Assembly (NCBI RefSeq): GCF_905147365.1
Contig: NC_056425.1
Coordinates: forward strand, 8,997,501 to 9,061,500
From: Aricia agestis
Lineage: Eukaryota; Arthropoda; Insecta; Lepidoptera; Lycaenidae
Reading direction: 5' to 3'
Length of the DNA stretch: 64,000 nt
The notes beneath the pieces were generated by a model. It did not search any database and had not been told where the DNA came from. It saw nothing but the letters and a program-made list of their open reading frames with translations. Shown piece by piece: positions 21,525-32,356 of this stretch. The position numbers and the translations under genes are program-made. How positions within the stretch are numbered: the stretch's first letter is position 1; each line of letters begins with the position of its first letter.

Positions 21525-21732
21525 ACACTGTTTGCTATTTACATTGTGGTACTATCCATTGTACTATTTGGCACCTATCCTGATGTTTTAGGCAAGGAGC
21601 CATAGCTCGTTATGCGAGCACTCGTAATTCGAGATTAATATGATTATGACTGGAATATAGTTTAGGATTAATAGTCCTGTCGGATGTGGAATTGAATTAT
21701 GATAATATGATTGAATTTTAATCAGATTATGT

Positions 21733-22125
21733 TAAACTAGACGTCCCGCGCGGCTTCGCCCGCGTAAATTAGGAATTTTACAGAAACCGTACATTTTTCC
21801 ATAAAAAATAGCTTATGCTATAATAGCTAAATACCTACTCCCTTCACTTGGTCTACTCTATATCTGTGCTTAATATTGCCATAAAAATTGTTCCAGTAGT
21901 TCGTAATTTCTAATACTTCCCCCGTTTTTCCCACATTCTCCTGAGTTTCTACGGTCGTATTAGCCTTAGCGTGATAATATATAGCCTATAGTCTTACTCG
22001 ATAAATATGAGCTATCTAAGACTGAAATAAGTTTTTAAATCGGACCTGTAGTTCCTGAGATTAACGCGTTCAAGCAAACATACTCTTCAGGTTTATAATA
22101 TTAGTTAGGTATAGATTTTTTTAAA
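21733..22125 (+). repeat. Repeat F copy 2
   Basis: Opens 'actagacgtcccgcgcggct' and includes 'ttacagaaaccgtacatttt' and 'cggacctgtagttcctgaga'. It has about 110 bp more interior than the copy at 14552. Confidence 0.65.
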
Positions 22126-22238
22126 TATCGCTTGACAAACTCTCGTCTCGATCTAAAAGACTATGAAAAGTACCAATAACAGGGTCATTACAGGCTCATA
22201 AGTCATAACCATGGGACGATGTATGGTGTAATATGGTA

Positions 22239-22256
22239 GTGATGATGATGATGATG
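22239..22256. repeat. (GAT)n microsatellite
   Basis: Six near-perfect trinucleotide units. It could mark the 3' end of an RTE-type LINE, which often ends in such repeats. Confidence 0.7.
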
Positions 22257-22654
22257 AAGAATGTAATTTGCATAGTTACATAATATGCTTTCCGTTCTTA
22301 AAACAACGCCGAAACTCCCAAACTTGTATCTATAAAGAATCAGGAGTTCTCTCAGCACCTTCCGAACCATGGTATACCAGGTATACCTCGGTGCAAAATC
22401 TTACTTGTTGGTAGCATATGCTTAGAATACTTCTCACGAATCCGAAGTTTCCCACATGTTTCCCTATTAATTTTGAGGAGTTCCCTCGATTACTTATGGA
22501 TCCTTCATCAGATCACCACTTTTAAGAATATAATACCAAATTGGGATGATACCCTATATACCAAAAGAAACATTTTGAAAATCGGTTAACAAACAGTGGA
22601 GTAATCGTTGAACATAAGAAAACGAACATAACACCTCCCCCATTTTTAAAGTCG

Positions 22655-22825
22655 GTTAAAATTGTAGCCTATGTGTTATTGATGTATAAGCTATATTATT
22701 GTAAAGTTTCATTTGAATCCGTTCAGTAGTTTTTGCCTGAAAGAGTAACAAACATCCATACATCCACACATCCATACATCTATACATCCGAACAAACTTT
22801 CGCCTTTATAATATTAGTAGGATAT
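22655..22825 (+). repeat. LINE-tail-like repeat ending in CATC-rich block
   Basis: 'attgtagcctatgtgttatt', 'gaatccgttcagtagttttt', then a 'catacatccacacatccat' run and the closing 'tttataatattagtaggat' shared by many repeats here. Confidence 0.55.
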
Positions 22826-22829
22826 GTAA

Positions 22830-23537
22830 TTTACGTTGTACAGTTCTGCAGAATATTAATAGACAGATAATCAAGTCTACTGTACTCTACTGGCTACGTA
22901 TTTTGTAATACAAAATAATAGATTTGTCTTACTTGTTGTTTTGTGATATTATGGTTTTTGAGCAACTTGTTACTTGTTCTTAATCTTGTTCTTTTCAGAA
23001 TGTACATCTTTCACAACAATCATAAATGTACATCTTTCTATTATTTTTTAACAAAATGTGCTCTCACTCTTTCTTTCTGTCGACACAAACCTCAAAATTG
23101 AGAAAAAAAATCGTATTTCAAAACTTTTGTATTTGATATAACTTTTATCATAATTTGTGACCATTTATCGTGGTGCCTACTAGATCTCGATAACGTTCGT
23201 TTTGTGTTTACTGTCCCAACGTAGGAACTGTTTGATGGGTTTGTGTTGGATATTCAGGCGATTAGAATCTGTCGTAAGACTAGGTGACACGTTTATGGAG
23301 GAGTGGGCGTCAGTGGGCTGCGGGCTCTTAGACTAGAGCCGGTCTGCGATAGCTTGTCAAGTAGATTTGTTCTAATGGTATAAATATGGTAATACTTATA
23401 TTTTGTTTGAATATTTGTCTAAATAATATATCTATTTGATGGGGGTTTTTTGTATGAGAATGAGTGTGAATGAATTGTATTCGAAAATAGCCTACGCATC
23501 AATTTCCTTTTAATAATTTTAGTTTAAATATTATAAA
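22830..23537. other. Gene-free stretch
   Basis: AT-rich with no recognisable gene or repeat boundary. Confidence 0.4.
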
Positions 23538-24345
23538 CTAGCTGTTGCCCGCGACTTCGTCCGCGTGGACTTCAGTTTATAGCGCGCGATGTCAACAAAA
23601 TTGGTGTCAAAAGCTTTTATAAAAAAACCCTGGTACCCCTTAAATCAAAACAGCTGTGCAGTGTGCACATAGAATTTCATTTTTTTAAATTAAACTTTAT
23701 ATTTTATGCCAAATTTCAAAGCTTATTTAGCCCCCCAATTACACAACTTTACCCATAAAATATTTATCATTGATAGGTTTAAGGTTACGTCACTGTATAT
23801 AATATAAAGTACTGACTTATTAAATAACGTAAAAAAGAAATAACGATCGAAAAAAATCTAAACTCGAATGTATGATGATACCACCTCTTATAATTATAGG
23901 GTTGCCATCCGTCCGGATTTCCCCGGATTTGTCCTAGTTTGAAGAGCAAGACGTTATCGTAAATACTGTTTACGAGGTCCGGGGAAAAAACCACATTTTA
24001 GCCAATGTCCGGGAATTTTGTCGTGCCTGACTGACGAAGGGAATTTGGGTGATGGCAACCCTACTCTTATAGAAAGATGTTGGGCAAGCGTTAGCGCAAT
24101 GTAAGAGACGCACGGCGCCATCTAGTATGAATTTTTGGAACTAACTTAATTTGAACAAATTTTCGTATTTTCACCCCCTTACAAGTTACAACCTTTTTTT
24201 CCAGTTAAAAAGTAGCCTATGTCCTTTCTCAGGCTTTAGACTATCTGTATACAAAATTTCATTACAATCGGTTCGGTAGTTTTGGCGTGAAAGCGAGACA
24301 GACAGACAGACAGAGATACTTTCGCATTTATAATATTAGTATAGA
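23538..24345 (+). mobile_element. Repeat A copy 1 with nested hAT-type MITE
   Basis: Opens 'ctagctgttgcccgcgactt' and closes 'tttcgcatttataatattag'. The body includes 'tagcgcgcgatgtcaacaaa', 'cgcacggcgccatctagtat' and a GACA-repeat tract before the end. Copies at 25392-26042 (minus), 36465-37096 and 46998-47688 share the same order. No intact protein is encoded; the family is probably non-autonomous. Confidence 0.75.
23897..24063. mobile_element. hAT-type MITE nested in repeat A (8-bp duplication)
   Basis: 167 bp, 'tagggttgccatccgtccgg' to 'gatggcaaccct' plus A. CTCTTATA occurs at 23885-23892 and again at 24064-24071, while the uninterrupted repeat A copies have it once. The left copy is separated from the element by four extra bases (ATTA), a later small change. 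Eight-base duplications and CAGGG/TAGGG-type ends are typical of hAT elements. Confidence 0.8.
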
Positions 24346-24636
24346 TTTTCCCTGGACTTCCATGATTATGAGAAAACTAAAATAAGCCAAATCAGTTTAG
24401 CCGTTCTCGAGTTAAGGCGAGACTACTAGACTAGCGAAGGTAGAGACTAAAATTTAAAATTATTTTTTATTTATTAATTATTATAGAAGAAGATGCACCA
24501 GTAAAATGTTCAGAGCTTGTGCGATCTCTTCACGTTGGTCCATGATGGACAAATACAAGCGATTATGAAACAGCTTCTCAAGCATCGTTTCAATTATGCT
24601 GTTTCATGGTCCAACATAGAGATACCTACACCTTTA

Positions 24637-24821
24637 AGGAGTGAGCACACTGAGACGGGCTGTGCCGGGCTCAGTCGCAAAAATCCGCCTCCATACAATT
24701 TGTATGGCACACTGTGTCGGGGCGCAGCGGATTTTCGCTTCCATACAAATTGTACAGAGGCGGATTTTTGCGATGAGCCCCGGCACGCTGAGCCCCGGCA
24801 CGTCTCAGTGTGCTCACTCCT
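24637..24821. mobile_element. 185-bp MITE with TTA duplication
   Basis: 'aggagtgagcacactgagac' and its complement are flanked by TTA (24634-24636 and 24822-24824). The inner arms 'gcaaaaatccgcctccatac' are repeated inverted. The overlapping frames on the plus strand simply read through the palindrome. Confidence 0.8.
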
Positions 24822-24824
24822 TTA

Positions 24825-25179
24825 GGGTTCAGACGAAGAGCTATTACAAAAAATAATCGTCAATTTTTATCAGGATACCCAATTATCGATGTTACATTTA
24901 AAATTCGTAATCGTTCTCAAATTAAACTTTCGCTAAGCCCTCGAGTCGAAAGCACCTTTCGTTAAAACCGAATTACGCGTTTCGAATTCGTTAATCTGTA
25001 GCAGCTGGTTTTAGTAATATAATCTGCAGACAAAGCGCGGCTCAGCCGTGTAAACGCACCCTTATCCGTGCTTCGCGAAAGAATTTTTCAATATCACGAT
25101 TCACGTAGCTATTTGTAGTTTGTACGATACAAGCGATAGAGATGCGAGGAATTTTGATCTAGAATCTATAACTATTACT
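24825..25179. other. Gene-free stretch between MITE and repeat G
   Basis: No feature I can support. Confidence 0.4.
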
Positions 25180-25391
25180 AAATGATGCCCGCAACTCCGT
25201 TGCGCCAAAATTCGTTTACCGCGGCGGAACCGTACATTTTTCCGGGATAAAAATATCCTATGCCTTTCTCGGAACTCAAAGTATATCCATGCCGAATTTC
25301 AGCAAAATCGGTTCAGCGGTTTGGGCGTGAAAGGTAACAGACAGACAGACGGACAGACAAATATACAGGCAGATACACTTTCGCATTTATA
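25180..25391 (+). repeat. Repeat G copy
   Basis: 'gatgcccgcaactccgttgc', 'aaccgtacatttttccggga', 'ttcagcggtttgggcgtga', a GACA tract, then 'actttcgcatttataat'. It ends head-to-head with the minus-strand repeat A. Confidence 0.75.
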
Positions 25392-25423
25392 ATCTATACT
25401 AATATTATAAATGCGAAAGTATC

Positions 25424-25458
<35 letters not shown>

Positions 25459-26042
25459 CGCTTTCACGCCAAAACTACCGAACCGATTGTAATGAAATTT
25501 TGTATACAGATAGTCTAAAGCCTGAGAAAGGACATAGGCTACTTTTTTACTGGAAAAAAGGGTTGTAAGGGGGTGAAAATACGAAAATTTGTTCAAATTA
25601 AGTTAGTTCCAAAAATTCATACTAGATGGCGCCGTGCGTCTCTTACATCGCGCTAACGCTTGCCCAACATCTTTCTATAAGATGTGGTATCATCTTATAT
25701 TTGAATTTCGTTTTTTTTTCGATTGATATTTCTCTTCTACGTTATTTAATAAGTCAGTACTTTATATTATATACAGAGACGTAACCTTAAACCTATCAAT
25801 AATAAATAGTTTATGAGTAAAGTTGTGTACCTAATTGGGGGGCTAGATAAGCTTTAAAATTTGGCTTAAAATATAAAGTTTAATTTTAAAAAATGAAATA
25901 TGTGCACACTGCACAGCTGTTTTGATTTAAGGGGTACCCCGTACCAGGGTTTTTTTTTATAAAAACTTTTGACACCAATTTTGTTGACATCGCGCGCTAT
26001 AAACTGAAGTCCACGCGGACGAAGTCGCGGGCAACAGCTAGT
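25392..26042 (-). mobile_element. Repeat A copy 2, inverted relative to copy 1
   Basis: Complement of repeat A. It starts 'atctatactaatattataaa' with a GTCT microsatellite (about 25419-25458) and ends 'gaagtcgcgggcaacagcta'. It lacks the hAT-type insertion, so it supplies the pre-insertion sequence for copy 1. Confidence 0.8.
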
Positions 26043-26089
26043 ATTATATATATTATATAAGTATAGTAAGTGAGTATGGATACTATAAT

Positions 26090-26270
26090 ATAATAAAATA
26101 AATGCGAAATTTTGTCTGTTTGTAACCTCTTCGCGCTTAAATGACTGAACTGATTTTGTTTAAATTTGGTATACAGGTACTTTGAGACCCGGGAAAGGAT
26201 AGAGGATACTTTTATCCCGGAAAAATGTACGGTTCCTTCGCGATAAATTAATTTTTGCACTACGGAGTTG
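26090..26270 (-). repeat. Repeat G, minus-strand copy
   Basis: 'ataaatgcgaaattttgtct', 'gactgaactgattttgttta' and 'acccgggaaaggatagagg', the complement of unit G. Confidence 0.6.
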
Positions 26271-26585
26271 CGGGGTTCACCTATTTTTTTTTCTTTGCGG
26301 GTATGCCTTTACGCATCCCCGCGGCCTGGGGAGGACCACCTACATATTATAGTACTTACAACAATAAACTTGTAGAGTAACATGTTACTGAACGTTTCTC
26401 TCGTTTGCTTACTTTGTTATCTGTTAGATAACGAAGTCCAGTTACGAACTAAACGGTTATGAGCGTGATTACAGAACCATCTTTTTGTGATGTTGGGTAA
26501 GAGGGATACTCGACCGGTGACTGTACGTACACTCTAGTAGTGCTCTTCGTTAATCACAATATAAATAAATACAGTAGATCATAAT

Positions 26586-26606
26586 CACGCTGAGAACGAA
26601 AGTGAC
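26586..26606 (+). repeat. Left TIR of the 4-kb transposon
   Basis: 21 bases opening CACGCTGAGAAC. Exact complement of 30604-30624. Similarity stops sharply at the inner edge. Confidence 0.9.
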
Positions 26607-26879
26607 CGATATCAAAATTTTGGTTAAATGAGTTAAATATACAGAATGACTTAAAAAAGTACAATCTATCATACTTATAATAGAAAACTGGCTAATTATG
26701 GTAAGAAAAGGATAGAGCTATATTTCGGTCTCTTTGTCACTCAAGCATTCTCGCCCCCCGCGCCCGAATCAAAGTGACGAAATCAATGTTGCACCGTGAG
26801 TTGTCGTAGCAGGACGTTACAAGTTTAGTACCGCAGTGACCGATTACGCCTTGAGTCTGTTTATTTGTCAATGTTGGAG

Positions 26880-27157
26880 GTAAGTTACATTACAATTTAT
26901 ATTCATAAACTGACCGATTTAGATTTAGGTCTCTTTTATGTTTTGTGTATTAGCAATTCCAGTGGCATATGTCAAATTTGGTCACCTATTTATTAAGAAA
27001 TTAGTCTAAGTGATGGTCCCATTTTGAAACAGGTCTGTTTAGTTATAAGTATACTCTTAAATATTTTGTGCTATTCAAAAGAAAGTCTGTTTAATATTTT
27101 CAAGTTTGTTTTTCAATAGGCACATCCAGTAATAGTGCAATTCATTACTTTTTTTAG
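26880..27157 (+). other. Predicted 5'-UTR intron of the transposon gene
   Basis: A perfect donor (GGAG before GTAAGT at 26880) and an acceptor after a T-run (TAG at 27155-27157) bracket this stretch. Splicing would place the first coding exon about 45 bases downstream. Inferred from consensus only. Confidence 0.4.
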
Positions 27158-27200
27158 TGTTTAATGTTTTCTACTGAGTCAGCTATCCCAAAAGCTAAAA

Positions 27201-29559
27201 ATGAAAAGAAGCGCTTTAATTCTTCAAATGGTGGAGGATAGACAGCAATATGAGGTAATTTGGGATACTATTTATTTATGCTTCGTTTTTTGTCAGTAGT
27301 TATGTTTATTGTTGGTAAAAGAATTGAATATTATACTTGCTTGCAGAATCTTAAAGAGGCTTTGGAAATCGACAAAGAAAACATACCATCTAGTCCTTCA
27401 ATCATCGAAAATACATCTCCACGTCTGGGCCAAGAACATCAGATAATACAAAACCCAAGCAAAAAATCAAATCCTTTAAATGTAAATTATTAATTTCAAT
27501 GTAAGACATGGGTCATTAACATCAACTTTTCTATCTTATGATAAAATGTTAAATTATTCATGTTTCAGGAGCCTTAAAGAGCTTGTCAAGAAATAAATAC
27601 AGAACCAGACATTACTGACAAAACTTCGGAAACTACAGATGCTGTCCGACCACGTTCAAGAAGTTCCAGTACGATCAGTTCTTCATCCTCAAGTAGTAGC
27701 AGTACTTCATCATCTTCAAGTACTTCAGTTACAAGTGAATTTCAAAATACAACTATTCCTGGTCCTAGTACCAGCAATTTAAGACCTCAAACAGGTAACC
27801 CACGTTTATACGCTCAATCACCAATACACCCAAATGAAAGTGATGTGGATCTAAGTGACTCTGATCCAACATACCGTGCTGTAAATTCTAATCAAAGAAG
27901 TAGACGTGTTTCCAGTACTAGCTCTTCATCTTCTGATTATTCGGGTCAACCGCAACCCTCAAAAAGTAGGAAGCGTAAAAGGAACCCTGGTAACTGGAAA
28001 CAGAATCAGACAAAAATATCACGAAACTCCGGAAAAAGTTACAGGTCTTTGTCCAAATCAAAAAAAATCATTCCAGCTAAGCATGTGAAAGGAACATGTA
28101 CGAGCAAGTGTAGACTTAAATGTTTTGATAACATAAAAGAGGATGAGAGGTCTAATCTGTTTAAAGCCTATTTTGGGGATTGTCAAATTTGGAACTACAG
28201 CGTGATTTTATTAGATCTTGCATGATAGAAGTGCAACCTAGGTACAGGTATTCAAATGCTCAAAACCCCCGCCTTCCAAACAACGCCTTTTATTTTACAG
28301 TAAATGGCAAAAAGATCCGTGTTTGCAAATTGTTTTTCATAAACACTTTGGACATAACGGACAGACAGTTGAGAACCGTTAAGAGTAAAACCAATAGCCA
28401 TGGTATCGTAGAGCCTGAGGGTAGAGGAAAGCATGACAACAAAAAGAGGGTAGACCCTGAATTGCTTCAAAGCATCAGGAAACACATAGAGTCCATACCG
28501 AGGGTAGAATCTCACTATTTAAGAGCTACTTCAAGTAGGGAGTACATATCTGACAGCAAAACTATAAGGGACCTCTGGACTGATTTTAACAATGATCAAA
28601 AAGAAAAAAGTCTGCCACAGTGCGACTATTGGTTATACTTGAACACTTTTAACAAAGACTGCAATATAAGTTTTTTTCAGCCGAAAAAAGACAGGTGTGA
28701 AACGTGTGTTGCGTACGAACTTGCTCCCGAAAGTAACAAAACACTGCTCAAGCCGAACTATGATAAACACCTCCAAGAAAAAGAGCTTTGTCGCCAAAAA
28801 AAAAACGGACAGACCAACGAAACATTGACGAGACCCACATTTGCGCAATTTATGATTTACAGTCCGTCATGTTATGTCCCAGTCCAAGTTATTTTTACTA
28901 TTCTTCAAAAATAAACTGTCTTGATTCTTGATAACAGAATTAAAAAATGGGGAAGAGGATAAAAAGTCTTACGGAGACGTTTACTGTTATTTTTGGGACG
29001 AGACCCAGGGACAAAGGGGAGCCAATGAATAGGCTCATGTATTTTTGATTACTTACGAACTTAGCGCAAAAAACGCAGATAAAAAGTTACATGTAACTTT
29101 TTATTCTGACAACTACACTGGCCAGAACAAAAATAAAGTTATAGCTAGTTTATATTCATACGCTGTCGCTCATTTTGGTAACATCGAAAGTATAACCCAT
29201 AAGTATCTAATAAAAGGGCACACGCAAAATGAAGCAGATAATGTGCATAGTTTGATTGAAAAAGAAATCAAGAAGAACGAAAAAGCAGGGCCTATATACA
29301 TACCAGTTCAATTTGCTACCTTGATCAAAAGGCGGAGATGTTTTACTTTTATTACAAAACATCATACTCCGATGAGATTTTTTCTCAAATTGACATGAGG
29401 AATAAACGTAAAAAAATGATGGGTTTCAAAGAAATTGTACTTGAACAGCTATATGAGCATGCACTTGAGTTAAAAGAAAATAAAAGAAAAGATCTCAAAG
29501 ATTTAGTCAGAAAAAATTTAATACCTACTATTTACGCCAGTTTTTATAATACTTTGTGA
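27201..29559 (+). pseudogene. Broken transposase-like gene of a DUF7869-type family, spliced, with at least five lesions
   Basis: Exon 1 27201-27254 (MKRSALILQ...) ends in GAG before GTAATT. Exon 2 27347-27481 (NLKEALEIDKENIP...) follows CTTGCAG and ends before GTAAAT. Exon 3 begins near 27569 with a TAA at 27575-27577. It runs through a long serine tract and basic patch, then CTSKCRLKC, a zinc-ligand-like cluster. The frame shifts near 28170-28195 into 28180-28914, with VCKLFFINTLDITDRQL, EGRGKHDNKKRV, PRVESHYLRATSSREY, ISFFQPKKDRCETC. Shifts near 28848 and 28925, a TAG at 29030-29032 and a shift near 29330 follow. Candidate catalytic residues: Asp of YDLQ (28851-28862), Asp of YSDNYTGQ (29108-29110), Glu of GHTQNEAD (29231-29233). 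I recognise the family as multicopy uncharacterised arthropod proteins; the transposase role is inferred from the TIRs and D-D-E order. Confidence 0.75.
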
Positions 29560-29684
29560 GTAACTAAACTTAAAAATAATAATAAATAACATGGATACAT
29601 ACGAGTATTAAGTGCTTATTATTAGGAGTAATATTAAAATATAAAATTTAAAGTGGTATTACTATGTCATACTCAAAAAGCAAA

Positions 29685-30080
29685 GTCTGAATTAGTGTAT
29701 TAAGCAGAGTTTAATTAAAATGATTTGATGACTATGACTACAAGACTGTTTAAACTGATAAGTTAATAATAACTAATAATACAATTAATTTAAGAATTAC
29801 TTATCTAAACCAGTGAAAACAGTAGGTAGGTACTCATTGTTTTGTTTATCTGAGTTAGTGTATTAAGCAGAGTTTAATTAAAATTATTTGATTTGGTAAT
29901 ACAACCGAATTTTAATTACAAAACTGTACTAAGTACTATGTTAGACTGATAAGTTAGTGCTAATAACGGCATATTGTTGAATTCTATAAATACTTTATTG
30001 TTGTTACAGAAATATTATCGTGATAGATGTTACCTATGTTATATTTAGGAATTACTATCGAAACCAGTGAAAGCATGGTT
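29685..30080. repeat. Internal direct repeats in the 3' part of the transposon
   Basis: 'agtgtattaagcagagttta' at about 29694 and about 29857, each followed by 'attaaaat', 'atttgat' and later 'actgataagtta'. 'aaaccagtgaaa' also recurs (about 29807 and about 30059). A duplicated subterminal block of about 165-250 bp, possibly relevant to transposase binding. Confidence 0.6.
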
Positions 30081-30603
30081 TGGTTAATGTTGTCATTTGT
30101 TTGCCCTTGTTTCCTACCAATTTTTGATACGATTTTGATATTATTTTGTTTAGTGTGATGATTACAGGTTCCTATTTTGTCTAAGAAGTGATTTAATAAA
30201 TGCCATTTAACTCTACTTCACTGTCTTATTCGGCTCTTTTGAGAAAATATACAAAATCATAAGAGGGAAACTGACTGATTTTTAGAAATAACCTTTTTTT
30301 CTTAAGCAATATTATAAATGAACAGACCTTTACCTAAAAAGGTCAGTAGACATAAAGAAACTTCTAATACTAAAGTGACCTATTTTTCCGAGTTTTTTTT
30401 CAAGCGCTATTTTATATAGGAAAATAATATTATTTGGCAAAAAATATTGTGTATATCTAAAGCTATTAAGTCAAACAATACAATGCAAAAGAAATTTATA
30501 ACTTTCGTAATCATGTTTTAGTGTAATCGTAAAATGAACAGAAAATGCTTAGTCCCACAGACATATTTTCGTCTTTTCCCAAAAATTGCCAATTTCGAGT
30601 TGA

Positions 30604-30624
30604 GTCACTTTCGTTCTCAGCGTG
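30604..30624 (-). repeat. Right TIR of the 4-kb transposon
   Basis: Exact complement of 26586-26606; ends GTTCTCAGCGTG. Confidence 0.9.
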
Positions 30625-31994
30625 CGAATTATATTCATATCTGTAATCCGTTTTAGCAAAAATGTACATCATAGCAAAAATATACTTAAATGCTAAATAT
30701 TATGCTGTATTTGGCAGCCGAAATTGCTTTTTTGCTAGTTTGTTATGTAAAAAATACTTTAAACTATTTAGCTTGATATAGTTTTAAAGAATCAACAAAA
30801 TCTGAATTATACAGCTGTATACAAGATAATGCATGTCTTCGAATTTATGTATACTTATTTTTGAAACTGAAAACGCTCGTAATATTCCATACACTGGATT
30901 ACCGTAGTATTTCCTCATAAATACTAACAAGTTCGCTAAGGTTTAGAATATATTGCCAACAATTTCATGCATAAATGTAAAATATAGCTCGTAGCTCGTA
31001 TAGCTGTCGTATAGCAGTCCCGGTAAATGGAGTTATGATGCGTCGAGACTCGAGAGGCCGGCCTGAGTGGTGTGCAAACTGCGCTATGAACTCGTTCGAT
31101 GCTCTGTTGTCTGTGGAAATTCGAAAACGGTTTAAGGGTCCGTACTCAGGAAAAACGGGACCATTTTAATGTCTGTCCTCGGTCTACCCTTCTGTCTGTT
31201 GCTATTTACAGCTAGACATTGTCTGAACCATAAAGTTAATATACCTAGCCGAATATTAACTTTATGGTCTAAACTGAACTGTCTAGAAGACAGTTCAAAA
31301 TTTGTTTAGTTTATGTTTATAAAGTTATTGTACCTTTTCGCTAGGTATAATATATTAGCATTATATTCATGTCCTGTCGACAAAAATTTTTATATGAATA
31401 CTTATCCACCTCACATAACTTATTCGGTTAACGGGATACATAGCAATATTTTGATGTGTCCGTGAAATGGACAAGTAGCAATAGCACAATAGTATAATAG
31501 TACTCCGTAGCAATAGGTCAGTAACCGTTTTTTTCGTAATAGGGCCTGAAATGATGTTTTTTTAAATAATTTAATTTAAAGTTGATTTTATTCATTTAAT
31601 TTATTCAAACGACACACAACACTAGTCTGTTAAACTGAAGTGATGCTTTAGTAGTAGAAAAATCCCCAATACAATGCATAGATCAGCGTTTTAAAAATAT
31701 ATTTCAACGGTTAATGTTAAAGTATCGCTTTGAACATTGAAAAGAATTGTCTAGACATATAAATAACACCATACTATTGTGTCTGGCTGGAATATGACGG
31801 TAGGGGATAAAATAAAGGTCGTAAAGTCTTATATTCGCTCTTTAAATTCATACTAGCGCAGTCAAAGCTAACTGCCGCATTCAGAGACGAATATCAATGA
31901 CTTAACTGTAATTAAATGAAGAGAATGAAGAATTGAAGTTTAATCATCATGAAATGACTCTGAGTGTGTGTGTGAGTGCGGTAGTAGGACTAAT
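30625..31994. other. Gene-free stretch with a small hairpin
   Basis: At 31227-31268, 'accataaagttaatat' and its complement enclose a ten-base loop. About 31135-31200 holds a diverged piece of the 'gggtccgta' / 'ctgtctg' repeat. Otherwise AT-rich and non-coding. Confidence 0.45.
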
Positions 31995-32112
31995 TTTTAG
32001 CCGCGGCGTGGCGAGCACTTTCAGTGTCTTATGATTTTAAACTTTATCTTCATTATTGTAATACATAGTATCGCTTGAAAAATCTACGGCCGCCCGTGGC
32101 CGGCGGCCGTAG
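31995..32112. mobile_element. Partial copy of MITE M8
   Basis: 'cactttcagtgtcttatgat' and 'taaactttatcttcattatt' match the left half of 42588-42833. It ends in a GC-rich hairpin, 'ctacggccgc' / 'gcggccgtag' (32084-32112). Confidence 0.55.
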
Positions 32113-32356
32113 AATCTTTTTAAAAATAACCTTTTTATGGTAATCTTTTCCCAATCACCCTGTGTAAGAATTTCCTTGAAGAAGATTTACGGAGTTGGCT
32201 TCGCGTGCTCAACTCAGACCTTTATTTGACCTACTTCGTTGATAAGAGCACGAACAGGTAGCCATTTACACAATACACGTATATATAGTAGCGTAACTCT
32301 GCTGTTGTCTTGAGATATTAAGTTTAACGCGCGAACAACGTGGAGTTTTTTAGCTG

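Larger units (their letters stand above)
26586..30624 (+). mobile_element. Complete ~4.04-kb DNA transposon with perfect 21-bp TIRs
   Basis: The first 21 bases (starting 'cacgctgagaacgaaag') are the exact reverse complement of the last 21 (30604-30624). Between them lie one plus-strand spliced gene remnant, a non-coding 5' leader of about 600 bp and a non-coding 3' part of about 1 kb. No target duplication is obvious: the left flank ends 'gatcataat', the right begins 'cgaattata'. TIRs opening CAC occur in CMC and Transib elements, but the protein does not look like either. No other TIR copy is present in the window. I infer a dead but structurally complete copy of an autonomous element. Confidence 0.8.

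Noticed and set aside
24517..24856. 102- and 71-codon plus-strand frames
   Set aside because: Read through the arms of the MITE at 24637-24821.
25405..25596. 63-codon minus-strand frame recurring at 36912-37094
   Set aside because: It is the 3' part of repeat A translated; the recurrence reflects repeat copies, and other copies break the frame.
26586..26606. Assigning the 4-kb element to Transib or CMC from its CAC start
   Set aside because: Three bases are too little; the encoded motifs do not match what I know of those transposases.
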